Part shown: positions 51,614 through 59,157 of the stretch, piece after piece
How the letters are laid out: every line of letters starts with the position of its first letter
Numbering within the stretch: the stretch's first letter is position 1
Source: an uncultured Bacteroidales bacterium
GTDB lineage: Bacteria; Bacteroidota; Bacteroidia; Bacteroidales; P3
Reading direction: 5' to 3'
DNA length: 64,000 nt
NCBI GenBank assembly: GCA_900316055.1
Contig: ONBK01000001.1
Coordinates: 62,001 to 126,000 of the forward strand
Notes under the pieces: generated by a model
Database searches by the model: none
Seen by the model: only the letters and a program-made list of their open reading frames with translations
Told to the model about the DNA's origin: nothing
Position numbers and translations under genes: made by a program

Positions 51614-51645
51614 TTTGCGTAGTTTATTTATTTTGTGTATTTTTG
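51614..51645 (+). promoter_or_regulatory. Promoter of the AbiE-like operon
   Basis: TTTG (51614-51617) and TATTTTTG (51638-51645) are 20 bases apart. The transcript would start near 51652, so a frame start at 51635 is impossible and the gene must begin at 51671 or 51713. Confidence 0.7.
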
Positions 51646-51671
51646 CAGCATTGTTGTTCAAAATATTCACA

Positions 51672-51690
51672 TGTTCAAAATTTTTGAACA
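51672..51690 (+). promoter_or_regulatory. Palindromic operator candidate of the AbiE-like operon
   Basis: TGTTCAAAATTTTTGAACA is a perfect palindrome around one central T. Half-sites with the same TGTTCAAAA core occur just upstream (51656-51663) and, inverted as TGAACAAAA, just downstream (51703-51711). They lie right after the transcript start, where binding by the antitoxin would repress the operon, as known for AbiEi proteins. Confidence 0.6.
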
Positions 51691-51712
51691 ACAGGTAATT
51701 AATGAACAAAAC

Positions 51713-52288
51713 ATGCAAAAAACAGAGGCTCAAATCATCTTCTACCTGCTCCAAGACAAGGTAAATGTGGGCAAAACCATTCGCGAAATTGCCACCGCGA
51801 CGGGTGTTTCTGTGGGAGCGGTACATAGCACGCTGACCGACCTCGCCAATCACGGCTATATCGTCGACGACGGCAAGAGTCGCCTGCTCCGAAAACGCCA
51901 GTCGCTGATTGACCAATGGACACGTGTCTATTCCGAGACGCTGAAGCCTAAACTTTTCATCAGCCGTTTCACCTTCCTCTCGCCTGCGGCGCGTGAACAA
52001 TGGCAATCTATCCGACTGCCCGAAACGCTGTGCTGGGGAGGAGAGCCTGCAGCGACTCTGCATGATGGCCATCTGCAGCCCGAACGATGGGACATCTACA
52101 CCGCAGACAATGCCGACGCCTTGATTGCAACAGGCAGGATGATACCGAATCCGCAAGGCGAAATATACGTCTATAAACGTTTTTGGCAAAGCGAGGCCAC
52201 GCCGCTGCTGGTGATGTATGCTGACCTGCTGGCCACTAAAGATGACCGCTGCCGCGAAGCAGCTGAACGCATTAAACCTATGCTATAG
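51713..52288 (+). CDS. AbiEi-like antitoxin / transcriptional regulator
   Basis: The protein is 191 residues from the ATG at 51713; the ATG at 51671 would place the operator in the coding region. An N-terminal winged helix (residues 1-60, TIREIATATGVSVGAVHSTL, DLANHGYIVDDG) is followed by a C-terminal domain with LCWGGEPAATLHDGHLQPER, GEIYVYKRFW and LLVMYADLLATKDDRCREAA. These are typical of AbiEi-family proteins from this phylum. AbiEi antitoxins repress their own operon and neutralise a nucleotidyltransferase toxin. The next gene, 3 bases on, encodes such a nucleotidyltransferase. Base composition is nearer the host average than in the 38-51 kb island. Confidence 0.72.
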   Translation: MQKTEAQIIFYLLQDKVNVGKTIREIATATGVSVGAVHSTLTDLANHGYIVDDGKSRLLRKRQSLIDQWTRVYSETLKPKLFISRFTFLSPAAREQWQSIRLPETLCWGGEPAATLHDGHLQPERWDIYTADNADALIATGRMIPNPQGEIYVYKRFWQSEATPLLVMYADLLATKDDRCREAAERIKPML

Positions 52289-52291
52289 CTT

Positions 52292-53143
52292 ATGGAATAC
52301 AAGATTGGTAAAGAGGCGTTGCAGAACGACCTGTTGGCAGAGACGTTGCAGGCGCTGGACGGTTGCTATAGGCTGTTGGGTGCGGAGGTGTACGTGGTGG
52401 GGGCTGCGGCACGCGACATTGCATTGCGTCTGCTGAGGGTGAGCAACACACCACGACGCACGATGGACTTGGATGTAGCCGTGATGCTGCAAGACTGGAG
52501 CCAGTACGAACGGCTGACGGGTATCCTGCTGCAGAACCATTTCGAAAAGGCCCAGGAAAAACAACGTTTCTTCTATACAGGAAGCAATGGACACATCCGT
52601 TTCGAGGTGGACATCGTGCCGTTCGGCGCGATAGCGGAGGACAATCAGGTGGCTTGGCCTCCCGAGGGGTCACCAGTGATGTCGGTGCGTTGTTTTGAGG
52701 ATGTGATGCAGGCGGCCGACAAGGTGATGGTGGAGGGTGACTTTGCCTTCCGGCTGGCGTCGCTCAGCGGCCAGTTTCTCATCAAGCTCGACACCTGGAG
52801 CGACCGACGGATGAAGACCAAGAAGGACGCTGCCGATATGGCATTTCTGTTGCAGAACGTCTATATCGCCTATGCATTGGCAAGCGACGGGTTGCCGCCT
52901 GAGGTGGACACCAACGCGGAGCAGTTCGATGTCATCGTGGCCGGTGCGGAATGGATGGCCGCCGACCTCAAAGGGATGCTGAACGATGAGCACCGCACCT
53001 TCTATGCCGCGATGCTACGAGATGAGTTGGCCAAAAACGAGGAGAGTCCCTTGCTGAACGACCTGCTGGACGTCTCAGACAGCCGAAATTATAAATTATA
53101 CCACCGTGCGCTTGACCGTATGGTTCAGATATTTGAGCTATGA
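52292..53143 (+). CDS. Nucleotidyltransferase, AbiEii-like toxin
   Basis: The protein is 283 residues. The nucleotidyltransferase fold is indicated by YVVGAAARDIALRLL and RRTMDLDVAVML, with two Asp residues placed as in the metal-binding DxD of the AbiEii/MNT group. RFEVDIVPFGAI holds a likely third carboxylate. GDFAFRLASLSGQFLIKLD and RRMKTKKDAADMAFLL further match AbiEii-type proteins. In type IV toxin-antitoxin pairs these enzymes add nucleotides to tRNA and stop growth upon phage infection. This role is inferred from the family and the neighbour. It overlaps the next gene by four bases. Confidence 0.72.
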   Translation: MEYKIGKEALQNDLLAETLQALDGCYRLLGAEVYVVGAAARDIALRLLRVSNTPRRTMDLDVAVMLQDWSQYERLTGILLQNHFEKAQEKQRFFYTGSNGHIRFEVDIVPFGAIAEDNQVAWPPEGSPVMSVRCFEDVMQAADKVMVEGDFAFRLASLSGQFLIKLDTWSDRRMKTKKDAADMAFLLQNVYIAYALASDGLPPEVDTNAEQFDVIVAGAEWMAADLKGMLNDEHRTFYAAMLRDELAKNEESPLLNDLLDVSDSRNYKLYHRALDRMVQIFEL

Positions 53144-53922
53144 AGATACAGTTTGTCAGCGACCTGCACCTGGAATTCCCCGAGAACCGTGCTTATCTGG
53201 CGGAGCATCCGCTGGAAGTGACGGGCGATATACTGCTCATCGCGGGCGACACTGCCTATCTTGACCTTCCCGACTCGAAGGAGGATACCTATTCTCGGTA
53301 TGCCTTCTGGAATTGGGCTTCGGAGCACTACCGGAAGGTGATTGTATGCTTTGGAAACCACGATTTCTATGGACGCTACGACCTCTCCACCCTACCCGAC
53401 GGCTTCTGCAAGCAGATTCGGCCCAACGTGCATGCATACTATAATAGTGTGGTCGAGATGGGGGATGTCGACATCATTGTCTCCACTCTTTGGGCGTATA
53501 TCAAACCCGAGAACTCCTATATGACTGAGCGGGGCGTGAATGACTTCTACCAGATACGGTACAACGGCTACCGTCTTTCGTCCGACACCTTCAATCTTGA
53601 GCATGAGCGCTGCCTGAGGTTTGTGAAGAAGGCTGTTTCGGAGAGTAGAGCGAAGTCCAAAATTGTACTAACACATCATGTACCGACGGGGCTGTGCACA
53701 GCACCGGAGTTCCGCGGAAGTCTCATAAATGGAGCTTTTACGGTGGAATTGGGCAATTACATTGCAGAATCAGATATTGACTACTGGATTTACGGACACT
53801 CGCATAGAAATATCAACGCGCAGATTGGCAACACACGTATCCTCTCCAACCAGCTGGGCTATGTGTCGTATGCCGAGAATCGAGTGAACGGCTTTGACTC
53901 AAGGAGATACATTAATGTGTAA
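53140..53922 (+). CDS. Calcineurin-like metallophosphoesterase
   Basis: The protein is 260 residues. All five metal-binding motifs are visible: DLHLEF near the N-terminus, IAGDTAY, FGNHDFYG, LTHHVP and YGHSHRN. The enzyme cuts a phosphoester; the substrate is unknown. The start overlaps the stop of the AbiEii-like gene (ATGA), so the two are translated together. A three-gene unit of antitoxin, nucleotidyltransferase and phosphoesterase is uncommon and could include RNA or nucleotide repair or reversal activity, which is inference. The stop codon itself is part of the promoter of the following cupin gene. Confidence 0.88.
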   Translation: MKIQFVSDLHLEFPENRAYLAEHPLEVTGDILLIAGDTAYLDLPDSKEDTYSRYAFWNWASEHYRKVIVCFGNHDFYGRYDLSTLPDGFCKQIRPNVHAYYNSVVEMGDVDIIVSTLWAYIKPENSYMTERGVNDFYQIRYNGYRLSSDTFNLEHERCLRFVKKAVSESRAKSKIVLTHHVPTGLCTAPEFRGSLINGAFTVELGNYIAESDIDYWIYGHSHRNINAQIGNTRILSNQLGYVSYAENRVNGFDSRRYINV

Positions 53923-53927
53923 CTTTG
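53893..53927 (+). promoter_or_regulatory. Possible cupin promoter overlapping the phosphoesterase stop
   Basis: TAACTTTG (53920-53927) includes the TAA stop of the upstream gene. TTTG at 53893-53896 gives a spacing of 23, longer than the other promoters in the window. TTAACGATAAC repeats (53937-53967) separate it from the ATG at 53968. Confidence 0.45.
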
Positions 53928-53967
53928 CAGAATTAATACTTAACGATAACTTTAACGATAACCTTAC

Positions 53968-54345
53968 ATGAGCAACGATAAAGACGACAAGGGGGTGAGG
54001 ACCACGGAACTGATACGCACCGGACGGAGCTGGGACGGCGCGGAGCTGCCCGAATACCTACAGGGGCGGCCCGAGATAGTGGCCATAAAATACGACGTTC
54101 CCGTGGGCGAGAAGCTGGGTTGGCACCATCACCCGGTGATGAACTTCGGCATACTGGTGCAGGGCGAGCTGACCATCGTCAGCGAGGAGGGCACGGAGAA
54201 GGTGGTGCACGAGGGCGAGGCCGTCGTGGAGATGGTGGGCACCGTCCATCACGGCGAGAACCGCGGCACGAAACCCGTAATCCTCTACATGTTCTACCTC
54301 TCGCAGTCAGGAATGCCGCTGTCGATACAGCACCCAGAGCTTTGA
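53968..54345 (+). CDS. Cupin-domain protein
   Basis: The protein is 125 residues. A single cupin barrel is recognised from GWHHHPVMNFGILVQGELTI (motif 1, with metal-binding His residues and a Glu) and GTVHHGENRGTKPVILYMFY (motif 2). Small stand-alone cupins often bind a metal and a small organic acid or sugar, and the substrate cannot be read from sequence. A second cupin gene follows 26 bases downstream, spaced by a TTAAGAATTAAAAATTG repeat (54346-54370). Confidence 0.82.
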   Translation: MSNDKDDKGVRTTELIRTGRSWDGAELPEYLQGRPEIVAIKYDVPVGEKLGWHHHPVMNFGILVQGELTIVSEEGTEKVVHEGEAVVEMVGTVHHGENRGTKPVILYMFYLSQSGMPLSIQHPEL

Positions 54346-54371
54346 GTTAAGAATTAAAAATTGAAAATGAT

Positions 54372-54710
54372 ATGATTATAGATTTTAAGAATATAGAGGA
54401 GTCAGTGATGCCTCACTTCAAAGGGGGCGAGGGCGTGACGCGGACTCGCAGCTTCTTCGACGGGCTGAACAAGATTATGCAGGGGCACCTCGACGTGGGT
54501 TGCTCCATAGGCTACCACAAGCACGAAAGCAACAGCGAGGTCATCCTCATCACCTCCGGCGAGGCCCGCTGCCTGTATGACGACGGCGAGGAACGGCTCA
54601 CGGCCGGCGACTGCCACTACTGCCCACGAGGACACTCCCACAGCCTCATCAACGCCAGCTCCACCGAGCCGCTGGAATACTTCGCCATCGTGGCGGAACA
54701 TAATGTTTAA
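54372..54710 (+). CDS. Cupin-domain protein
   Basis: The protein is 112 residues. GCSIGYHKHESNSEVILITS and GEARCLYDDGEERLTAGDCH, followed by CPRGHSHSLIN, form the two cupin motifs with His-x-His and a Glu as likely metal ligands. It follows another cupin gene closely, but the two are not obvious recent duplicates. Such short cupins are common beside sugar or organic-acid enzymes. The function here is unknown. A repeat block follows directly after the stop. Confidence 0.82.
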   Translation: MIIDFKNIEESVMPHFKGGEGVTRTRSFFDGLNKIMQGHLDVGCSIGYHKHESNSEVILITSGEARCLYDDGEERLTAGDCHYCPRGHSHSLINASSTEPLEYFAIVAEHNV

Positions 54711-54779
54711 TGCTTGAATGCTGACGCATCTCATAACCGAACAAATGTCTATAACCCATAACCTATAACCCATAACCAT
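54708..54779. repeat. ATAACCC/ATAACCT repeat block before the acetyltransferase gene
   Basis: The block begins TTTAATGCTTGAATGCTG and ends with four TATAACCCATAACC-like units. It is a right-arm-only relative of the 33742-33843 and 35904-36004 elements and ends 9 bases before the next ATG. Confidence 0.6.
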
Positions 54780-54788
54780 TTACAAATC

Positions 54789-55073
54789 ATGGAATACATC
54801 ACAGAGAAACACAGGATATATGCTGTCGAGAATGGCGAGGAGGTCGGAGAAGTGACGTTCCCACAAAGGGACGGCGTCTATGTCATCAACCACACCTATG
54901 TCGACGACCGCCTGCGGGGACAAGGCATCGCCTCTGAACTGGTGCGCCGCGCGGTGGAAGAGATCGAACGTCGCGGTGGCCAAGTAAAAGCCACCTGCAG
55001 CTACGCCCAGCTGTGGCTCGCTCGCAACCGCGGTTGCGAGCTCACCAGCCCGTTGAGTTGCCCAATACGTTAA
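54789..55073 (+). CDS. GNAT-like N-acetyltransferase, YidJ/GtnA type
   Basis: The protein is 94 residues. It is one of the short acetyltransferase-like proteins with GEVTFPQRDGVYVINHTYVD, the acetyl-CoA loop DDRLRGQGIASELVRRAVEE and a C-terminal KATCSYAQLWLARN. The RGQGIA motif binds coenzyme A. The acceptor is unknown. It is 10 bases upstream of the deaminase gene and is likely in the same transcript. Confidence 0.85.
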   Translation: MEYITEKHRIYAVENGEEVGEVTFPQRDGVYVINHTYVDDRLRGQGIASELVRRAVEEIERRGGQVKATCSYAQLWLARNRGCELTSPLSCPIR

Positions 55074-55083
55074 CAATATTACA

Positions 55084-55551
55084 ATGGAAGAGCATCATAG
55101 ATTTATGCAGATGGCTATTGAGGAGGCTCGTGAGGGTATCCGGCAGGGGCATGGCGGACCTTTCGGGTGCGTCATCGTGAAAGACGGGGATGTGCTGGCC
55201 AAAGCCCACAACCGGGTGCTGAAAAACCACGACGCCACCGCCCACGGCGAGATTATGGCCATACGCCAGGCCGGCGAGGTGCTGGGGACCCACGACCTGA
55301 AGGGTTGCACGCTCTACACTACCGGCGAGCCCTGCCACATGTGTCTCTGCGCCATCCTCTGGGCCAACATCAGCAAGGTGTACTACGGCTGCAGCATCGC
55401 CGACAACGCTCGCATAGGCTTCCGCGACGAGCATTTCGACGACCTCTTCGGCGGCCGCGACCAGTTGGGCGACCTGATGACAGAGCTCGACCGCGAGGAA
55501 TGCCTACTCCTCTTCGACGAATATAACAATATGACCCACGAGAAATATTAA
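55084..55551 (+). CDS. Nucleoside/guanine deaminase (CDA fold)
   Basis: The protein is 155 residues. The zinc-binding deaminase signature is complete: THE first motif HGEIMAI (His and catalytic Glu) and the second EPCHMCLCAILWAN (two Cys). HGGPFGCVIVKDGDVLAKAHN near the N-terminus and the C-terminal ARIGFRDEHFDDLFGG are typical of guanine deaminases of the GuaD type rather than tRNA adenosine deaminase. It would convert guanine to xanthine in purine salvage. It converges with a DMT transporter gene 20 bases further on. Confidence 0.85.
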   Translation: MEEHHRFMQMAIEEAREGIRQGHGGPFGCVIVKDGDVLAKAHNRVLKNHDATAHGEIMAIRQAGEVLGTHDLKGCTLYTTGEPCHMCLCAILWANISKVYYGCSIADNARIGFRDEHFDDLFGGRDQLGDLMTELDREECLLLFDEYNNMTHEKY

Positions 55552-55571
55552 ACAACAGCACACTGAACCAC

Positions 55572-56585
55572 TTAGATAAAGAACAGGCAGACGCCTGCGA
55601 CGCTGATGACGGCACCGATGACCTCGCGTGCCGTCACTTTTTGATGGAAAAGCCAGGCGGCGGGGGCGATGATGAGGATAGGCGTGAGGGCGAAGAGGGT
55701 CTGGGCGATGCCCGTGGAGGTATACTGCGTGGCCAGCAGCGAGGCGCTGACGCCCACGAAGGGGCCGAAGACGGTGGCGCCCAGCAGGCACCACATGGCC
55801 TTGCGGTCGTGGGCAGCGTGGCTGAGCTTCTGCTTCCAATCCTTGTTGAAAACCACCAGCAACACAAAGAACCCTATGAGGCCTATCGAGGCGCGTATCA
55901 TCGTGGCGGAGAAAGGGACAGAGAACATCAGCGGCACAGGCAGCAGGGCGCCGTCGGGCGCCATCGAAGGGTCGACACCCGCCATCGACAACGCATGGTC
56001 ATATTTCTCCAAGCCCATCTTACTCAACACAAGGCCGAAACCTTGGCAGATACCCGCCACCGCAGCGAAGAAGACACCCTTTCGAGGAAGCTTCAACTGC
56101 GGTAGTTTTTCTATTGTCCTTTCACTCCCTTTTACTCCCTCTTCACTTCCTTTCTCTCCTTTAGAGAGAATCGACATAGCGATGCCACTGAGCGTCACCG
56201 CCATGCCGAGGATGGCCAGCCAAGTCATTCGTTCGCCTAACAGCAGGTAGCCGGTGAGGGCCGCCGTAGGGGCCGAAAGGGTCATGAAGAGCTGTCCGAA
56301 GCGCGAGCCGATATAGATGTAGCCCTGCATGAGGCAGTAGTCGCCGATGACGTATCCCACCACGCCCGAGAGGGCCAGCCAGAGCCAGGTGTCGCCATCG
56401 GCGAAGCGAGGATATGGCACGCCAAGCAACAGCCACAGCGTCGCCGCCAGCAGCAGGAGCGACATCGTCATGCGCAGCGTGTTCAGCGGCAGCGACCCCA
56501 TGCGCTTCGATGCCACCTCGGCAAAAAGCGCCGTCGCCGTCCACGACACCGCCACTCCTAATGCTATTGTCTCGCCTATGAGCAT
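55572..56585 (-). CDS. DMT-family (EamA) transporter
   Basis: The protein is 337 residues. Two EamA repeats give ten predicted membrane helices (IALGVAVSWTATALFAEVAS, LAILGMAVTLSGIAMSILSK, VIGAVISVAGVCLFF). It is likely an inner-membrane exporter or importer of small metabolites, with no residue revealing the substrate. Residues about 141-157 (KGEKGSEEGVKGSERT) are a charged low-complexity stretch encoded by repeat units. They lie exactly in the cytoplasmic loop between the two halves. A long repeat block lies before the start. Confidence 0.88.
   Translation of the reverse strand: MLIGETIALGVAVSWTATALFAEVASKRMGSLPLNTLRMTMSLLLLAATLWLLLGVPYPRFADGDTWLWLALSGVVGYVIGDYCLMQGYIYIGSRFGQLFMTLSAPTAALTGYLLLGERMTWLAILGMAVTLSGIAMSILSKGEKGSEEGVKGSERTIEKLPQLKLPRKGVFFAAVAGICQGFGLVLSKMGLEKYDHALSMAGVDPSMAPDGALLPVPLMFSVPFSATMIRASIGLIGFFVLLVVFNKDWKQKLSHAAHDRKAMWCLLGATVFGPFVGVSASLLATQYTSTGIAQTLFALTPILIIAPAAWLFHQKVTAREVIGAVISVAGVCLFFI
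56117..56162 (-). repeat. In-frame KGEKGSEEGVKGSE element in the DMT transporter
   Basis: GGAGAGAAAGGAAGTGAAGA-like units on the minus strand (seen as CTTTCACTCCC on the plus strand) encode a charged loop. It is a purine-rich left arm only, related to the ERLKVKGE elements. Confidence 0.6.
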
Positions 56586-56587
56586 GT

Positions 56588-56750
56588 TAAAGGGTTAAAG
56601 GGTTTGAGAGGTTAAAGAGGTTTAAGAGGGTTAAAGGGTTAAAGGGTTAAAGGGTTTAAAAGGTTTAAAAGGTTTAAGAGGGTTAAAGGGTTAAAGGGTT
56701 AAAGGGTTTGAGAGGTTAAAGAGGTTTGAGAGGTTTAAAGGGTTATAGGG
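56588..56750. repeat. Long GGGTTAAAG / GAGAGGTTAAAG repeat block
   Basis: About 160 bases consist of GTTAAAGGGTTAAAGGG and GTTTAAAAGG or GTTTGAGAGG units. A higher-order period of about 60 bases is visible in which the same sequence of units repeats. There is no complementary arm. It fills the gap between the transporter and YqaA genes. Confidence 0.8.
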
Positions 56751-56754
56751 GGAT

Positions 56755-57195
56755 TTAGAACCAACCGGTCATGCTTGCGCCGCCGACTGTAATAATAAAG
56801 CGGAGGGTTTTGCCGAGAAACATTACCAGCAGCGTTTTCCAAGGGCTGATGCGCATCAGACCCAAAGCGATGGCGATGAGGTCGCCCACCAGCGGCAACC
56901 ACGAGAAGAAGGCTGCCCACACGCCGTATTTATACACACGGTTGTGTACCTTCATCAGCTTCTCACGATTAATCTTGAAGTACTTCTCGAGCCATTCCCA
57001 CTTGCAGAGCCATCCCATGAAGAAACTGATCATGCCTCCAAGCGTGTTGCCCAGCGAAGCCACCAAGACGACAACCCATGGGTCGTAGTGCAATGCCAAC
57101 GCGCCGATGGCCAGCGTCTCCGACGAGAACGGGAGGATGGTGGCCGCCAGCATGCACCCCAAGAAGAGGCCGAAAAGTCCTAAATTAGTAAGCAT
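56755..57195 (-). CDS. YqaA/DedA-related membrane protein
   Basis: The protein is 146 residues with about four membrane helices. FSSETLAIGALALHYDPWVV, LVASLGNTLGGMISFFMGWL and WLPLVGDLIAIALGLMRIS match the small YqaA-type branch of the SNARE-associated/DedA family. Such proteins probably move lipids between membrane leaflets or support membrane homeostasis. It is transcribed on the minus strand. A repeat block separates it from the DMT transporter, and a 76-base gap separates it from the divergent GNAT-HD gene. Confidence 0.85.
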   Translation of the reverse strand: MLTNLGLFGLFLGCMLAATILPFSSETLAIGALALHYDPWVVVLVASLGNTLGGMISFFMGWLCKWEWLEKYFKINREKLMKVHNRVYKYGVWAAFFSWLPLVGDLIAIALGLMRISPWKTLLVMFLGKTLRFIITVGGASMTGWF

Positions 57196-57271
57196 TCCTT
57201 CCAGTAACGACCATCAACAGAATTTATTGTATCGGCGCAATAAAAAAGCGCGAACAGCGTTATCATGGCGT

Positions 57272-58411
57272 ATGAATATCCGAAAATCCACCCTCGAAGA
57301 CATCGATCCTATCTTGAGCATGTATGACCATTCGCGCAGCGTGATGCGTGCCGACGGCAATATGACCCAATGGGTGGGGTATCCGCAGAGGGAGGACATC
57401 CTGGAGGATATTGAGAGGGGGGTGTCATATATAGTGGAAAGTGGAAAGTGGAAAGTGGAAAGTACAGGTACCTTCGCTTTAGTGCCGGGTATCGAGCCCA
57501 CCTACGGCTATATCGACCATGGGCGCTGGATTGACGAACAGACGCCCTACGCCACCCTACACCGCCTGGCTGCGATGCCCAATAGCTGCGGCATCGCCGA
57601 CATCGCTTTCTGTTACGCCAAAGAGCACTTCTCCCACCTACGTGTGGACACCCATCACGACAACCGGCCGATGCGTCATATTCTCGAGAAGCAGGGCTTT
57701 GTCTACTGCGGAATCATCTACATGCCCGATGGAGCCCCACGCGACGCCTACGAATGGTGGCGCTACGACGAGGTACCCACCGACCTAAAGGAGTATGCGG
57801 AAAGCGTGATACTCCCACAACACGAACACTACGACGCTGCCCATCGGCCCAACCATATACGGAGGGTCATCGCAAGGGCGATATGTATAGGTGAAAGGTT
57901 AAAGGTGAAAGGTGAGACGGCTGTCGCATGCAATAACTCTCACCTGATTTACGCCGCGGCGGCGATGCACGACATCGGCATCTGCGAAGGTCGCGAGGTG
58001 CACCATCTGGCCTCCGGACGCATTATCCGTGCCGACCAAAACCTGCGCCGCTGGTTTACTGAAGAAGAGATTGAGATGATAGCCCAAGCCGCCGAGGATC
58101 ACCGCGCTTCCGCCACCACGAAGCCACGCTCCCTGCTGGGTTGTATCATTTCCGAAGCCGACCGCGACATCGAACCCGAGACCATTGTGCGCCGCACCGT
58201 GGAATACGGCCTCAGCCACTACCCCGAGCTCGACCTTGAGGGTCACTGGCAGCGTACCCTCGACCACCTGCATGAGAAATACGCCGAAGGCGGCTACCTG
58301 AAACTATGGATGGACGACTCTCCCAACGCAGCACCGCTGGCGGAACTTCGTGCGCTTATCAAAAACGAAAGAAGACTAAGAGAAATGTTTTTAGAAATAA
58401 TGGGCCGATAG
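57272..58411 (+). CDS. Fusion of GNAT acetyltransferase and HD phosphohydrolase-like domain
   Basis: The protein is 379 residues from the ATG at 57272 (MNIRKSTLEDIDPILSMY). Residues 1-170 are a GNAT domain (YGYIDHGRWI, LHRLAAMPNSCGIADIAFCY, LRVDTHHDNRPMRHILEKQG). Residues about 190-379 are an HD domain (HYDAAHRPNHIRRV, AAAMHDIGICEGRE, HHLASGRII, CIISEADRDI). The fusion is unusual and its substrates are unknown. Two in-frame low-complexity elements interrupt it: VESGKWKVEST at about 55-65 and GERLKVKGETAVACNNSHL at about 207-225. Each lies in a loop of its domain, and catalytic-type residues are intact. A terminator follows. Confidence 0.8.
   Translation: MNIRKSTLEDIDPILSMYDHSRSVMRADGNMTQWVGYPQREDILEDIERGVSYIVESGKWKVESTGTFALVPGIEPTYGYIDHGRWIDEQTPYATLHRLAAMPNSCGIADIAFCYAKEHFSHLRVDTHHDNRPMRHILEKQGFVYCGIIYMPDGAPRDAYEWWRYDEVPTDLKEYAESVILPQHEHYDAAHRPNHIRRVIARAICIGERLKVKGETAVACNNSHLIYAAAAMHDIGICEGREVHHLASGRIIRADQNLRRWFTEEEIEMIAQAAEDHRASATTKPRSLLGCIISEADRDIEPETIVRRTVEYGLSHYPELDLEGHWQRTLDHLHEKYAEGGYLKLWMDDSPNAAPLAELRALIKNERRLREMFLEIMGR
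57434..57464 (+). repeat. In-frame GTGGAAA repeat in the GNAT-HD gene
   Basis: Four perfect seven-base units (GTGGAAA) in a row encode VESGKWKVES. Matching units lie in hemW at 30438-30466. Confidence 0.7.
57890..57945 (+). repeat. In-frame ERLKVKGE element in the GNAT-HD gene
   Basis: The left arm is identical to that in cca at 2493. The spacer encodes TAVACNN, and a short right arm (CTCTCACCT) can pair with the left arm. Confidence 0.75.
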
Positions 58412-58490
58412 TTCTACATTTTTGGGGCCAATCAAAAAAAAGTCAAAGGTACCGCCGATATCGTGCAGTTTAAATAAGCACTTTCTTTAC

Positions 58491-58528
58491 AAAAAAGAGG
58501 GGGTTGCGTTTGCATCCCCCTCTTTTTT
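58491..58528. terminator. Bidirectional terminator between GNAT-HD and apt
   Basis: A 13-base stem of AAAAAAGAGGGGG with its complement and a 12-base loop has T-runs on both strands. It overlaps the apt stop codon (58527-58529) by two bases. It ends transcription from both sides. Confidence 0.85.
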
Positions 58529-59090
58529 ATTCCACTCCTTCGAGACTTAGAAGCGAGTGGACAGGTGCCGTACATTCAAGAATTTTGCGACCTCCCAGGG
58601 CCGGCAGTTCCACCAAGAAGATAAACTCCTTGATACGAATCCTGCGGCCGCCGATGACCTGCTGCTGTAGCGAGTCGACAATGCCTTTCACCGTTCCACC
58701 TGTAGCCAGCAAGTCATCGAAGAGCGTGATATCAATAAACTCTCCATTAGGCTCACACGCCGCGAAGTCGCTGAGACGGTAAAACAGCTCGTCGCTGCCG
58801 TATTCCTTCATAATCTCCACCTTCACCAAATCGCCCTCGGCATGGGGCAGTTTACCTTTTTTTCGGAAAGGAACTATATTCTTCACATGACCGCTCACCG
58901 ACAACAGCGGTGCAGCGAAGAGAAAGCCGCGAGCCTCGACGGTAGCCACATTGGATGCTGTCGTCAGGCGGTCAATCTCCTTGATGGCCTGTGAGAAAGC
59001 CTCCTTGTCCTGCAGGAACGGAAGCACATCGATGAAATCGATTCCCGGCTTCGGGAAATCCAGATAGTGTTTAATGACATTTTCGAACAT
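58527..59090 (-). CDS. apt: Adenine phosphoribosyltransferase
   Basis: The protein is 187 residues. The PRPP-binding motif ITLFDDLLATGGTVKGI, ATVEARGFLFAAPLL and PFRKKGKLPHAEGDLVKVEI match APT. The N-terminal YLDFPKPGIDFIDVLPFLQD is also typical. It salvages adenine to AMP using PRPP in the cytoplasm. It lies 67 bases downstream of the AtoE-type gene on the same strand. That spacer (59103-59157) contains GTTAATGCGTTAATGTG repeats. It is one of two purine salvage genes here, with the guanine deaminase at 55084. Confidence 0.93.
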   Translation of the reverse strand: MFENVIKHYLDFPKPGIDFIDVLPFLQDKEAFSQAIKEIDRLTTASNVATVEARGFLFAAPLLSVSGHVKNIVPFRKKGKLPHAEGDLVKVEIMKEYGSDELFYRLSDFAACEPNGEFIDITLFDDLLATGGTVKGIVDSLQQQVIGGRRIRIKEFIFLVELPALGGRKILECTAPVHSLLSLEGVE

Positions 59091-59157
59091 ATCTTTTTGG
59101 AATGTGTTAATGCGTTAATGTGTGAATATGTTAGTGATTAACGAATTAATTATTGCG

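Noticed and set aside
56588-56750. CRISPR array or telomere-like repeat
   Set aside because: Units are 7-10 bases and degenerate, with no spacers. It fits the local low-complexity element class.
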